43,288 nt of DNA, from positions 1 to 43,288 of the forward strand of contig NZ_JAGXGF010000241.1 of NCBI RefSeq assembly GCF_024636815.1, given 5' to 3'. The translations under genes and the position numbers were made by a program. Source of the DNA: Marivirga sp. (GTDB lineage Bacteria > Bacteroidota > Bacteroidia > Cytophagales > Cyclobacteriaceae). The stretch's first letter is position 1, and each line of letters begins with the position of its first letter. Shown piece by piece: positions 7,905 through 16,571 of this stretch. The notes under the pieces are model-generated. The model saw only the letters and a list, made by a program, of their open reading frames with translations, did no database searches and had not been told where the DNA came from.

Positions 7905-9167
7905 ATGTTATACGGCATCATCATCATTCTCCTCTCCTACTTTATCTCCATGCAGGTGATAGACCGACTGATGCCGGTCAAAAGAGGGAAAAGTTTATCC
8001 CGCATGCATCAGGAACTCGGTCTACCCAACCACAGCGCCCAAGACAATAAATTCTTAAAAAAGCTATTTTGGTATCATCTCTTTTTGTCATTGGTTTATT
8101 ATGTATATGCAGTTTTCAACCCATCTGATTCTGCTTTTTACTATACAAAAGTGAGTGAATACAGAAAAGGTCCAGATTGGTTTGACTTTTATGGCACTTC
8201 TACCACTTTTATAGAATGGACTGGTTATCCCTTTATTAATTGGTTTGGATTTACCTATGAAGCCATGATGGCTTTATTTGCCTTCTTTGGCTTTTTAGGA
8301 TTTATTTATTTCTATAAATTTTTTAGGGAACGTATAAATTTCAAAAGTACAATTTTCGGATTTGATATGCTACACCTCTTTTTCCTTATTCCTAACCTGC
8401 ATTTTTGGTCTGGCTCTTTCGGGAAAGGTTCTTTTATATTTCTGGGAATTAGTTTACTTTTCTATGGACTCAATAATATCCCTAAAAGGTATTGGGTTTT
8501 ACTCGTTGGTGCCTTAATCACATATCATATTCGGCCTCACATATTATTTGTTATTCTAGCATCTTCCTTAATAGGGTTCACTTTTAGTACCAAAGGATTA
8601 GGATACACTGTAAAATTCCTAATGATTGCAGTAGCTACTGTAGCTTTAGGGTTTATTTATCAGGATGTATTGAACTTAGTTGGACTTGAAACTGATACAA
8701 TTTTCTCAGAAGGCTTAAATATGGATAATCGTGCCTCTGAATTAGCCAAAGCAACTTCCGGATTAGATATTACTACAATGACTTTACCAGAGCAGGTATT
8801 TACCTTTCTTTTCAGGCCGCTCTTTTTTGATGCTCCAGGAATGTTGGGCATCATCGTTTCTTTTGAAAATGTATTTTTATTGTTGGTAACGCTGGTGTTT
8901 ATCTTTAAGGGTGGGATTTGGTATATTATCAGAGGGGACTTTGCTGTAAAAACTGCTTTCTTTAGTTTTATTACGGTTTCTATTGCACTAGCTCAGATTT
9001 CAGGAAATTTGGGGATTGCCATTAGGCAGAAAAGCCAGGTGATGATGTTGTTTCTTTTCGTGATCATTCAGATGTATGATGATAAAAAGAAGCAGGCTTT
9101 TAGGGCAAGAATGAGGGCTGCTAAAAGAAAGGCTGCAGCTGCTGAGCCGGCTAAAGCCGGTGGCTAA
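7905..9167 (+). CDS. Wzy/EpsG-like polysaccharide polymerase candidate (polytopic membrane protein)
   Basis: This is the only convincing plus-strand gene in the window. The frame is open from 7809, but the first 32 codons are repeat sequence, so the ATG at 7905 (MLYGIIIILLSYFISM) is chosen, giving 420 residues. About nine to ten hydrophobic segments alternate with charged loops, with a larger loop around residues 260-300 (DTIFSEGLNMDNRASELAKA), and FLFRPLFFDAPGMLG precedes the last helices. This layout fits O-antigen polymerase/EpsG-like proteins that join repeat units at the cytoplasmic membrane. The basic tail is alanine-rich, and its final AKAGG is encoded by a repeat palindrome. Another membrane enzyme remains possible. 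Confidence 0.55.
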   Translation: MLYGIIIILLSYFISMQVIDRLMPVKRGKSLSRMHQELGLPNHSAQDNKFLKKLFWYHLFLSLVYYVYAVFNPSDSAFYYTKVSEYRKGPDWFDFYGTSTTFIEWTGYPFINWFGFTYEAMMALFAFFGFLGFIYFYKFFRERINFKSTIFGFDMLHLFFLIPNLHFWSGSFGKGSFIFLGISLLFYGLNNIPKRYWVLLVGALITYHIRPHILFVILASSLIGFTFSTKGLGYTVKFLMIAVATVALGFIYQDVLNLVGLETDTIFSEGLNMDNRASELAKATSGLDITTMTLPEQVFTFLFRPLFFDAPGMLGIIVSFENVFLLLVTLVFIFKGGIWYIIRGDFAVKTAFFSFITVSIALAQISGNLGIAIRQKSQVMMLFLFVIIQMYDDKKKQAFRARMRAAKRKAAAAEPAKAGG

Positions 9168-9392
9168 CCACAAAGACACAAAGACACAAAGAAATTCTGC
9201 TAAAGCTGAAAAAACTAACTGCATAACTTATCCAGTACTGTATTCTAGTCATGAGGTGCCAAGACGCCAAAAAAAAAAATGGCTTAACAATTCTAGAATG
9301 ATTGATTGCCATTCTCAATCTCAAATTCCTTACACTTTTAAAAAAAACTTTGTGTCTTCGTGTCTTTGTGGTTCCATCACAGCCTTAGGCTG
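9146..9392. repeat. Intergenic inverted-repeat element between convergent genes
   Basis: Palindrome GCCGGCTAAAGCCGG and arm AACCACAAAGACACAAAGAC follow the plus-strand gene; TTTGTGTCTTCGTGTCTTTG and CAGCCTTAGGCTG close it. Both ends overlap coding sequence: the last residues of the membrane protein on the left and the TAA stop of the epimerase in the centre of the right palindrome. Confidence 0.85.
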
Positions 9393-10332
9393 TCTCAATC
9401 AGTTTAGCCAATCCTTCTTTTAGATTGAATTTGGGATTATAGCCTAACTCTTTCTTAATCAACTCAATATCTGCTGCGCTTTTTTTGATATCTCCTTTTC
9501 TGGCTTCTTGGTATCTTGGCTCTTTGGAGTAATTAGTTAGATTTTTTAACACATCATACAATTCATTTAGAGAAGTCGTTTGTCCGCTCCCTACATTATA
9601 TAGACCGAAAGTCTTTTCAGATTGAGCTCCTCGTAATAAGGCTTGCACTACATCTCCTACAAATACAAAATCACGGATTTGCTCGCCATCACCAAAAATT
9701 TGAATATTCTCTCCTTTCTGCATTCTGCTTAAAAAAATCGAGATCACCCCGGAGTAAGGAGAATTAGCTCTTTGACCAGGGCCAAAAACATTAAAAAATC
9801 GAAAGCCCATACTCGAAATGGATTCCCATTCATAAAAGGCTTTCGCATATTGCTCATTTAGTAATTTACTCAGACCATAAGGAGATTGCGGATTCAACTG
9901 GGCTGTTTCGTAAATTGGCATTTGGTTTTGCTCGCCATAAACCGCAGAAGAAGAAGCGTAGCATATTTTCTTTACTTTTAAGCGCTTCGCCAACTCCAAC
10001 ATATTAATAAAACCACTTTCATTGGTTCGATGCGTTAAAAAGGGCATTTCAAAGGATTTAGGCACACTCACCACTGCTGCCAAGTGAAAAATATAGTCTA
10101 AATCGGTGATAGATTCCACTGCTGAAGGTTTAGCAACATCCTCATTGATAAATTCTACTTCTGGTAAAGCAAGGAACTCTTCAATATTGCTTAGCATCCC
10201 AGTTGCTAAATTATCGATGATGTAAAGTTTAGCAGGTTTCTGTTTGATGATTTTTTTAACAAGATGATGCCCAATAAAGCCTGCTCCACCTGTTACTAAA
10301 ATATGTCTATCTTTTAAAAAACTATAATTCAT
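9385..10332 (-). CDS. NAD-dependent epimerase, UDP-GlcNAc/UDP-glucose 4-epimerase-like (SDR)
   Basis: This 315-residue extended short-chain dehydrogenase has the NAD-binding motif TGGAGFIG at residues 14-21, the serine motif SSS at 127-129 and the catalytic pair Y152/K156 in SPYGLSK. FGDGEQIRDFVFVGDVV near 210 is typical of the WbpP/Gne/GalE branch that interconverts gluco- and galacto-configured UDP-sugars, supplying UDP-GalNAc or UDP-Gal for the glycan. Length is usual for the family. The start is ATG. The TAA stop lies exactly in the centre of a repeat palindrome (CAGCCTTAGGCTG), so the last residue or two are repeat-derived. Confidence 0.85.
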   Translation of the reverse strand: MNYSFLKDRHILVTGGAGFIGHHLVKKIIKQKPAKLYIIDNLATGMLSNIEEFLALPEVEFINEDVAKPSAVESITDLDYIFHLAAVVSVPKSFEMPFLTHRTNESGFINMLELAKRLKVKKICYASSSAVYGEQNQMPIYETAQLNPQSPYGLSKLLNEQYAKAFYEWESISSMGFRFFNVFGPGQRANSPYSGVISIFLSRMQKGENIQIFGDGEQIRDFVFVGDVVQALLRGAQSEKTFGLYNVGSGQTTSLNELYDVLKNLTNYSKEPRYQEARKGDIKKSAADIELIKKELGYNPKFNLKEGLAKLIETA

Positions 10333-10346
10333 TTAAATTGATTTTT

Positions 10347-10540
10347 AGAGCTAAAGCTCTTTTTTGAACCACAAAGACACGAAGACACAAAGGTTTCACA
10401 AAGAAAATTTTAATAAAAAAGTGGTTTTAGCGTAACGATGTATTTTTTGAACTGAATTATTAATTAACCAATTATTAATTAATAATTATTATTCTTAGTG
10501 GCTTTGTGACTTTGTGGTTAGTTCTATAGCCTTTGGCTAT
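10347..10540. repeat. Intergenic inverted-repeat element
   Basis: AGAGCTAAAGCTCT is followed by GAACCACAAAGACACGAAG; the spacer contains TTAATTAA-like DNA. The right arm TTAGTGGCTTTGTGACTTTG leads to TAGCCTTTGGCTA, which encodes the last residues (SQRL) of the neighbouring glycosyltransferase. Confidence 0.85.
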
Positions 10541-11669
10541 CAAGTATTTCTTTGTAGTAAGATGAGAATTTTTCCGCTATGACCTCATTCCTGTACTCCT
10601 TCTGCACTAATTTGTAAGCTTCTTTTACTCTTTTATTAGTTTCCTCTGGATTTTGTATCGTTTTTTTAATCTCTTCAACAAATCCTTCCTCATCTCCTTT
10701 CTTCACCAAAATACCTGTCTCTTCATTTTTCACTACTTCTCTTACTCCGCCCACATCATAGGCCACTACAGGAGTTTGGCCGTAAAAAGCTTCTAATACC
10801 ACACCCGGTAAACCTTCAATTATGCTCGGCAAAACAAAGACATCAGCATTTTGGACGAATTGCATAGGATTAGTTTGAAAACCCAAGAATTCAACTGAAT
10901 CAAAGATACCCAAACCTTTGGCTATCTCTTCAGTCTGTTTCCGTAAAGGACCATCTCCTATTAATTTTAGCTTTGCTTCAGGGTAATCAAGCAATAACCG
11001 CTTGAAAATATTTAATAAACCTTTATGATTCTTCTCAAAACTAAAGCCTCCCACATGCACTAGTTGTATTTCATCTTTTTTCCCGATTCTTACCTCTCGG
11101 GATCTACGCTGCGCTTCGATTTTATTTCCCGATTCGTTTGTCCCTAGACCTCCGCTTTGCTTCGACTCTATCCCTATCGGAATAACTCTAGACTTTCCTA
11201 AAGTCACTGGAAACAACTGATTCAAATCCTTCCTCGATTGCTGGCTAACAGAAGCAATGGCATCTACTTTTTTATACAAAAACCCATTTAATATTTTTAC
11301 GATAGGATTTTTGATATACAAACTGACCATTGAAGCATTTCTGAAAACTATTGCTTGTTTCCAGCCAAATAATAATCGCGATAAGATCGCATATTTCAAG
11401 GTATCTCCTGCATTGGCTTGTATAAGATCAGGCTTTTCATTTTTAATCACATTAGTAAATGCTTTGAACCCACTATAATCTAACCAACGAACTTTGGCCC
11501 TTAAATTTAAATGAACTTGTTTCCCGCTAAAGCTCAACTGTCCTTCTCCTTTAAACAAGGAAACTAATATTACTTCATGGCCTTGGTCTTGCAAATGATT
11601 GCTCAGCTGGCTTGCAAACATCTCTGCACCACGTAGCTGGGGTTTTTGTATGATTTGAAGGATTTTCAT
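10524..11669 (-). CDS. Glycosyltransferase family 4 with in-frame repeat insertion
   Basis: This 381-residue GT-B enzyme starts MKILQIIQKPQLRGAEMFA. The donor domain starts at IQLVHVGGFSFEKNHKGL (about 201), and the nucleotide-sugar motif is SIIEGLPGVVLEAFYGQTP near 285. Residues 168-197, exactly between the two Rossmann domains, are encoded by two tandem 40-bp copies of a repeat also found outside genes near 37485. They give an unusual Gly/Ser/Arg-rich linker (SGGLGTNESG and EAQRRSREVR). The reading frame survives. The last four residues come from another repeat. The start is ATG. Function in adding one sugar at the membrane is expected; specificity is unknown. Confidence 0.9.
   Translation of the reverse strand: MKILQIIQKPQLRGAEMFASQLSNHLQDQGHEVILVSLFKGEGQLSFSGKQVHLNLRAKVRWLDYSGFKAFTNVIKNEKPDLIQANAGDTLKYAILSRLLFGWKQAIVFRNASMVSLYIKNPIVKILNGFLYKKVDAIASVSQQSRKDLNQLFPVTLGKSRVIPIGIESKQSGGLGTNESGNKIEAQRRSREVRIGKKDEIQLVHVGGFSFEKNHKGLLNIFKRLLLDYPEAKLKLIGDGPLRKQTEEIAKGLGIFDSVEFLGFQTNPMQFVQNADVFVLPSIIEGLPGVVLEAFYGQTPVVAYDVGGVREVVKNEETGILVKKGDEEGFVEEIKKTIQNPEETNKRVKEAYKLVQKEYRNEVIAEKFSSYYKEILDSQRL
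11081..11166. repeat. Two tandem 40-bp repeats inside a glycosyltransferase gene
   Basis: Copies at 11081-11120 and 11127-11166 both begin TCCCGATTC and end CGCTNNGCTTCGA. The first closely matches the reverse complement of non-coding 37485-37525 (GCGCAGCGGAGATCCCGAGA). They are in frame and encode residues 168-197 of the enzyme. Confidence 0.75.
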
Positions 11670-11682
11670 GCTAATAGTTATT

Positions 11683-11768
11683 GAGAGCTAAAGCTCTACG
11701 GAACCGCAAAGACGCGAAGGCACAAAGAAAATTTAACCACGACTTGTCCCGAATTTATCGGGAAAAGA
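11683..11768. repeat. Left half of the inverted-repeat element with TCCCGA hairpin
   Basis: GAGAGCTAAAGCTCT and GGAACCGCAAAGACGCGAAG are followed by GTCCCGAATTTATCGGGA. Further degenerate TTTAGCTAAAGCTAAA palindromes run to about 11835, before the GDP-fucose synthase stop. Confidence 0.75.
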
Positions 11769-11857
11769 CATAAAAGAAAACAAAAGTTATTTAGCTAAAG
11801 CTAAATTAACCTGAGGTGAAGAGGGTTTAGCTAAATCTGATTTGAATTCAGCATGCC

Positions 11858-12787
11858 TCACGAGGAATAGGATTTAAAATCTTCATAAACAGATGATATT
11901 CCATCTTGTAAATCAATTTTATAATTCCAGCCTAAAGCGTTTATTTTATCAACATTCATTAACTTTCTTGGAGTGCCATCTGGTTTAGAATCGTCCCAAT
12001 CAAGTTCACCCTCAAATCCAACAATTTTCTTGATCAGTTCGCCCAATTCTTTAATTGTGATTTCTTTACCTGTGCCGATATTGACGAAACCTTTTTCATT
12101 AAAATTATTCATTAAAAAATAACACGCATCAGCCAAATCATTTACATGTAGAAACTCTCTTTTAGGCGTGCCACTACCCCATAATTGCACGGAACTTTTG
12201 TTGTTTGATTTACCTTCATGAAATTTCCTAATTAGTGCCGGCAGCACATGGGAAGTTTCCAAATCATAATTATCATTTGGGCCATATAAGTTCGTAGGCA
12301 TTGCAGAAATAAAATTGCAACCATACTGATCTCTGTATGCATCACACATTTTAATTCCTGCGATCTTTGCAATAGCATAAGGCTCATTGGTTGGCTCTAG
12401 CTCCCCCGTCAACAAATATTCTTCTTTGAGCGGCTGTGGTGCCAATTTCGGATAAATACAGGAAGAACCCAGAAAAAGCAATTTAGTAACATCATTCAAG
12501 TAGCTTTGATGAATTACATTGTTTTGTATCATCAAATTATCGTATAAAAATTCCGCTCTATATTTATTGTTGGCTAAAATCCCACCCACTTTAGCTGCGG
12601 CTAAAAAAACATATCCCGGTTTTTCTATTTCAAAAAAATCAGCCACGGCAAGCTGGTTTCTTAAATCTAATTCTTTTGAAGTTCTTGTTACGATATTTTG
12701 AAAGCCTTCTTTTTGCAATTTCCTATGAATGGCAGACCCTACCATTCCTCTATGCCCGGCAATATATATTTTTGAATCTTTATTCAT
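11858..12787 (-). CDS. fcl: GDP-L-fucose synthase
   Basis: This 309-residue SDR enzyme converts GDP-4-keto-6-deoxymannose to GDP-L-fucose by epimerisation and NADPH reduction. Seen directly: [12 protein letters not shown] (nucleotide-binding GxxGxxG at residues 11-17), the GSSCIYP motif with S108-S109-C110, and the catalytic Y137/K141 in [22 protein letters not shown] near 63 and [18 protein letters not shown] near 204 are hallmark stretches of the family. Its ATG overlaps the end of gmd by 8 bp, so the two are translationally coupled and form a GDP-fucose module. Confidence 0.96.
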   Translation of the reverse strand: MNKDSKIYIAGHRGMVGSAIHRKLQKEGFQNIVTRTSKELDLRNQLAVADFFEIEKPGYVFLAAAKVGGILANNKYRAEFLYDNLMIQNNVIHQSYLNDVTKLLFLGSSCIYPKLAPQPLKEEYLLTGELEPTNEPYAIAKIAGIKMCDAYRDQYGCNFISAMPTNLYGPNDNYDLETSHVLPALIRKFHEGKSNNKSSVQLWGSGTPKREFLHVNDLADACYFLMNNFNEKGFVNIGTGKEITIKELGELIKKIVGFEGELDWDDSKPDGTPRKLMNVDKINALGWNYKIDLQDGISSVYEDFKSYSS

Positions 12788-13892
12788 TATAATTATTCAC
12801 TTTATGACCTCCTTCGATTAAAAGCATGTCCTTTCTAAATAGTTCCAGATCTGATTTCATCATATCTTTAACCAAAGAGTCTACGTCATGCTTTGGTTCC
12901 CACCCCAGTTTTTCTTTCGATTTGGTCGGATCTCCTAACAACAAATCTACTTCCGTAGGCCTGTAATATTTAGGATCAATTTTTAAAACGACACTACCCT
13001 CTTTTAAATTAAATTCAGACGTTCTGCACTTCTTAATTACCGCTATTTCATTTACCCCTTCGCCCTTGAATTCCAATTCAATACCGACATAATCAAAAGC
13101 TTTAATGACGAAATCCCTAACAGAAGTCGTTACTCCGGTAGCTATTACAAAATCTTCCGCAACATCTTGCTGCAATATCCTCCACATGGCCTCAACATAA
13201 TCTTCCGCATGACCCCAATCTCTTTTAGCATCTATATTGCCCAAGTAAAAAGCTTCTTGTAATCCTAAAGCGATTCTCGATACGGCTCTGGTGATTTTTC
13301 TGGTAACAAAGGTTTCGCCTCGCAAAGGAGATTCATGATTGAATAAAATACCATTACATGTAAACATATTATAGGCCTCCCTATAATTAACTGTTATCCA
13401 ATAGCCATAAATTTTAGCTACTGCATAGGGTGATCTGGGATAAAATGGAGTCTTTTCTGACTGAGGAGTTTCCTGAACTAAGCCGTACAACTCCGAAGTC
13501 GATGCCTGGTATATCCTGGTTTTATCTTGTAACCCTAAAAGCCGTACAGCTTCTAAGATCCTTAAGGTACCCATTCCATCTACATTTGCTACATATTCGG
13601 GAGTCTCAAAACTGACTTTAACATGAGACATTGCTCCCAAATTATAGATTTCATCTGGCTGCACCTCTTTAATGATTCGGGTAATATTCATACTATCTGT
13701 TAGATCCCCGTAATGCAATATAAACCTAACTTCTTTTTCGTGAGGATCTTGGTAGAGATGGTCAATTCTATCCGTATTGAAAAGAGAACTTCTCCTTTTG
13801 ATCCCGTGCACTTCATAGCCCTTTTTTAATAATAATTCTGCTAAATATGCTCCATCTTGACCGGTAATTCCTGTGATCAATGCTTTTTTCAT
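12780..13892 (-). CDS. gmd: GDP-mannose 4,6-dehydratase
   Basis: This 370-residue SDR dehydratase makes GDP-4-keto-6-deoxy-D-mannose from GDP-mannose. [12 protein letters not shown] (residues 8-19) binds NADP, the catalytic region STSELYG has T132 and E134, and Y156/K160 sit in [26 protein letters not shown] and [14 protein letters not shown] are highly conserved in this family. The length is standard. It overlaps fcl, and PGI/PMI lies just upstream. The ATG at 13892 is preceded by the second copy of an unusual leader hairpin (13917-13995), a possible control point for GDP-fucose synthesis. Confidence 0.97.
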   Translation of the reverse strand: MKKALITGITGQDGAYLAELLLKKGYEVHGIKRRSSLFNTDRIDHLYQDPHEKEVRFILHYGDLTDSMNITRIIKEVQPDEIYNLGAMSHVKVSFETPEYVANVDGMGTLRILEAVRLLGLQDKTRIYQASTSELYGLVQETPQSEKTPFYPRSPYAVAKIYGYWITVNYREAYNMFTCNGILFNHESPLRGETFVTRKITRAVSRIALGLQEAFYLGNIDAKRDWGHAEDYVEAMWRILQQDVAEDFVIATGVTTSVRDFVIKAFDYVGIELEFKGEGVNEIAVIKKCRTSEFNLKEGSVVLKIDPKYYRPTEVDLLLGDPTKSKEKLGWEPKHDVDSLVKDMMKSDLELFRKDMLLIEGGHKVNNYNE

Positions 13893-13916
13893 CTGTTTAT
13901 ATTTTGTTTTTTAATT

Positions 13917-13995
13917 GTCAGATGCAACCTTTGACGATTAAAATTATCATTTCGAATATATGGCAATGATAATTTTAATCGTGTCGGTTTCATAA
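13917..13995 (-). promoter_or_regulatory. Leader hairpin with conserved flanks, copy B
   Basis: A perfect 17-bp inverted repeat (13935-13951 pairs with 13965-13981) with a 13-nt loop lies 25 bp upstream of gmd. On the minus strand the flanks are TTATGAAACCGACA and TCAAAGGTTGCATCTGAC, nearly the same as around copy A at 7321-7398, while the stems share no sequence. The outer flanks can pair (ATGAAACC with GGTTGCAT, one mismatch at the same position as in copy A, one compensated pair). Confidence 0.6.
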
Positions 13996-14037
13996 ATATA
14001 TATTTCTTATTATCAGTAATTTTATTTAAAATATATC

Positions 14038-15039
14038 TTACCTGGATAATTCATTTTTAAAATAGTCAATATTTTTAATCTCAGATGCATCCACTTCATT
14101 TAATATTGCCAATTCCAGGGATACCCAATCACTAAAATGAATCAAATACAACAACTGAGATAATTTCGAATTTCCTTTGGCAGTTATTTCAATTACATTA
14201 CTTTTTTTACTGATTATTTCCTGAGTGATTTTCAAACGTTTTTTATTACGTTCATTATCGAAATCGGAATGAAAAATTAACACTGCTATTTTTTCAAACA
14301 GGAAGTCAGGTTTATTCCATCCCATTATCTCATTATGGTTCATTTCCGGAGTAATATTAGAATGAGCTAATTGCTCACTATTTTCAGCTAATTGTTGAGT
14401 AAATCTTAAACTCACAGGCGATAAGAAATCAGAAGAATAAACTATAGCTAATCTATCTTTCAATAGTGTTGCTGTCTTTTTCGCTTCTGTTTGTATCTCT
14501 TCCTGATAAGAAATAAGTTCTTTAACAGCATCATTTACTAATGCTTCTACATTTCCTTGCTTTTCAAAGACCTCTAAGGTTTCTAATAAGAATAAAATTG
14601 CAACTATAGGATACCCTATTCCAGCTCTTGGACATTTTGAATCACCGGGAAAAACATGTTTTGGAATATCTAATATTTCAGAAATATCAAGCAATTCTCC
14701 ACCGGTTGTGATGAAGAAACAATTCTTAGTTTTATCAATGGCTTTTTTTGTTATTGTAAGGGTCTCCTCAGTATTTCCGCTATATGAACATGCTATGAAA
14801 AGCGTATTTTCATCTACCCAGTAAGGTAATTCATATCCTTGAATCATTATGATAGGTAACCTACTGTATTCATTGGTAACCGCTTTCACTATGTGGCCTG
14901 CAAAAGCAGAACCTCCCATTCCACAAATTGCAATTTTATCAATTCCATTGAATTTATCCTTTACTGAATCTATCTGATTCTTTAAACTTAGTGCATCAGT
15001 TAACTGATTTGGGAATTCTTTTATTAAATTTTGCATCAT
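14038..15039 (-). CDS. Bifunctional phosphoglucose/phosphomannose isomerase (SIS domain)
   Basis: This 333-residue protein contains two SIS folds. CGMGGSAFAGHIV near residue 39 and ACSYSGNTEETL near 83 bind the sugar phosphate. The C-terminal active-site segment SNITPEMNHNEIMGW near 232 is diagnostic of the PGI/PMI family rather than ordinary Pgi. It should interconvert fructose-6-P with glucose-6-P and mannose-6-P, feeding GDP-mannose for gmd/fcl. No mannose-1-P guanylyltransferase or phosphomannomutase is in the window. The start is a double ATG (MM) at 15039. Confidence 0.9.
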   Translation of the reverse strand: MMQNLIKEFPNQLTDALSLKNQIDSVKDKFNGIDKIAICGMGGSAFAGHIVKAVTNEYSRLPIIMIQGYELPYWVDENTLFIACSYSGNTEETLTITKKAIDKTKNCFFITTGGELLDISEILDIPKHVFPGDSKCPRAGIGYPIVAILFLLETLEVFEKQGNVEALVNDAVKELISYQEEIQTEAKKTATLLKDRLAIVYSSDFLSPVSLRFTQQLAENSEQLAHSNITPEMNHNEIMGWNKPDFLFEKIAVLIFHSDFDNERNKKRLKITQEIISKKSNVIEITAKGNSKLSQLLYLIHFSDWVSLELAILNEVDASEIKNIDYFKNELSR

Positions 15040-15070
15040 TTTATTACAATTCTACTTGAAATTAAATTAT

Positions 15071-15448
15071 TAGAGCTAAAGCTCTTTTCTTTTGAACCAC
15101 AAAGGCACAAAGACACAAAAATGGCCAGCTAAAGCTGGTTTATAACCACAAAAGAAATGGAAGAAAACAAAGGCAGGTAAAGGTTCTTTAAAATATTTCG
15201 TCAAGACGCGAAGATTCTGTTTACGCCACGACAAATTAATCAACAAAATATCACTATCAATTCTGAGATAACTGTGATCAACTCCTAATTATAAAATTCG
15301 TAATTCTTAATTAGAAATCCTTTGTGCCTTCGTGTCTCCCGACTTGCAGTGCGGGACATGTTATGTGGTTATTCACAGCCTTTGGCTGTTTTTTTGTTTC
15401 CTTAGCGTCTTTGCGCCTTTGCGGTTAGTTCACAGCCTTTGGGGCTGT
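15071..15448. repeat. Composite inverted-repeat element with two right ends
   Basis: TAGAGCTAAAGCTCT and GAACCACAAAGGCACAAAGA form the left end, with a second palindrome CCAGCTAAAGCTGG near 15125. One right end (15322-15389) has TCCCGACTTGCAGTGCGGGA inserted between GTGTC and the GTGGTTA part. A second right end (15399-15447) is TTTGCGCCTTTGCGGTTAG followed by CAGCCTTTGGGGCTG, and it encodes the tail of the next gene. Confidence 0.8.
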
Positions 15449-16571
15449 TTCTGTTTACCAATAGCTCATCATAAGTGCTTTCATATTCCTCCGCAATTTT
15501 ATTGATATCAAAGTTTTCAGCTGCAAATTGATAAGCCTTTTCTATTTTTTGAGTCCAATCAATGCCTTGAGCCTCTAACATTGTGTTAGTTAATGCTCCT
15601 ACATTGCCAACAGGAAATATTAAACTATTCTCCGTACTTACACATTCCAAATTTTCAGGAATATCAGAAGCTATGATTGGTGTTTTTGACATCATAGCTT
15701 CAATTAAAGCCCCTGGTAAACCTTCATAATGAGAAGGGAAAACAAAATAATCAGCTAATTGCAATAGTTCAGGTATATCGGATCGATTACCTAATAATTT
15801 TACTTTTGAATTTAGATTTAATTCATTGATTCTCTGCACCAAAGCATCTCTGTATTGCCCATCTCCTGCAATTAGGAGTACTGCATTTTTCTCTGTTCTC
15901 CTATACTGGTGAAAGGCTTCTATTAAATCTAGCTGCCCTTTTCTATCCAATAGACGACTGACATTTAAAAATACTTTTTCATTAGAAATTTTAAGGTCTC
16001 GCCTAATGTCATCTGACCTAACTTTTTGATTGAACACTTGAAGGTCTCTTCCCCTAAAAATCACCTTAATTTTATTTAGAGGAATATTTAAAGCTTTAGC
16101 ATTTGATCGCTTTATGGCGTGAGAATTAGAAATAAATAAATTAACCTTATTTGCAGAACGTCTATCTAAATTTTCTATATATTTTAATTTCATCTTCTGA
16201 ATAATAGTCAGTTTTTGATAACGAACTTTAGCATAAGAATTATTTACTAAGCTGTTAATTAGAGGTAAATCTAATTTCTTTGCTAATATGCGAGCTACCT
16301 GATCAGATCTAAAGAGTGTTGAATGAATTAAATGAACATCAAAGTTTTCAATAACTTTTTCAACCGATAGAGCCATGCTTTTGAAATTATAATCCGGCTT
16401 CAGGTTTAAAGAGATTATCTTTATTTCCTTTTCTTCAAATTGAGACTTTAGAGTATCCCCGGCAAATAATTGAATAAAAATGGGCTGGTATTTTTCAAAA
16501 CGAGAAGTAATGGCTAATAGACTTTTTTCTGCTCCTCTTGTTTCCAATGTATCAATGATGAAAACTATCAT
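15402..16571 (-). CDS. Glycosyltransferase family 4 with repeat-encoded tail
   Basis: This 389-residue GT-B enzyme starts IVFIIDTLETRGAEKSLLAI. The donor domain is around KVFLNVSRLLDRKGQLDLIEAF (about 200), and the nucleotide-sugar motif is SHYEGLPGALIEAMMSKTP near 285. The final 15 or so residues (NSPKGCELTAKAQRR) are the direct translation of an intergenic repeat, so the ancestral protein probably ended near YDELLVNR. The stop lies inside the repeat. The ATG overlaps the acetyltransferase stop by one base, so this is the first gene of the repeat-free block at its 3' side. Sugar specificity is unknown. Confidence 0.9.
   Translation of the reverse strand: MIVFIIDTLETRGAEKSLLAITSRFEKYQPIFIQLFAGDTLKSQFEEKEIKIISLNLKPDYNFKSMALSVEKVIENFDVHLIHSTLFRSDQVARILAKKLDLPLINSLVNNSYAKVRYQKLTIIQKMKLKYIENLDRRSANKVNLFISNSHAIKRSNAKALNIPLNKIKVIFRGRDLQVFNQKVRSDDIRRDLKISNEKVFLNVSRLLDRKGQLDLIEAFHQYRRTEKNAVLLIAGDGQYRDALVQRINELNLNSKVKLLGNRSDIPELLQLADYFVFPSHYEGLPGALIEAMMSKTPIIASDIPENLECVSTENSLIFPVGNVGALTNTMLEAQGIDWTQKIEKAYQFAAENFDINKIAEEYESTYDELLVNRNSPKGCELTAKAQRR

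Noticed and set aside
9160-9423. Plus-strand open frame of 87 codons with NHKDTKTQRNSAK
   Set aside because: Translated repeat element and antisense of the epimerase end; no protein features.
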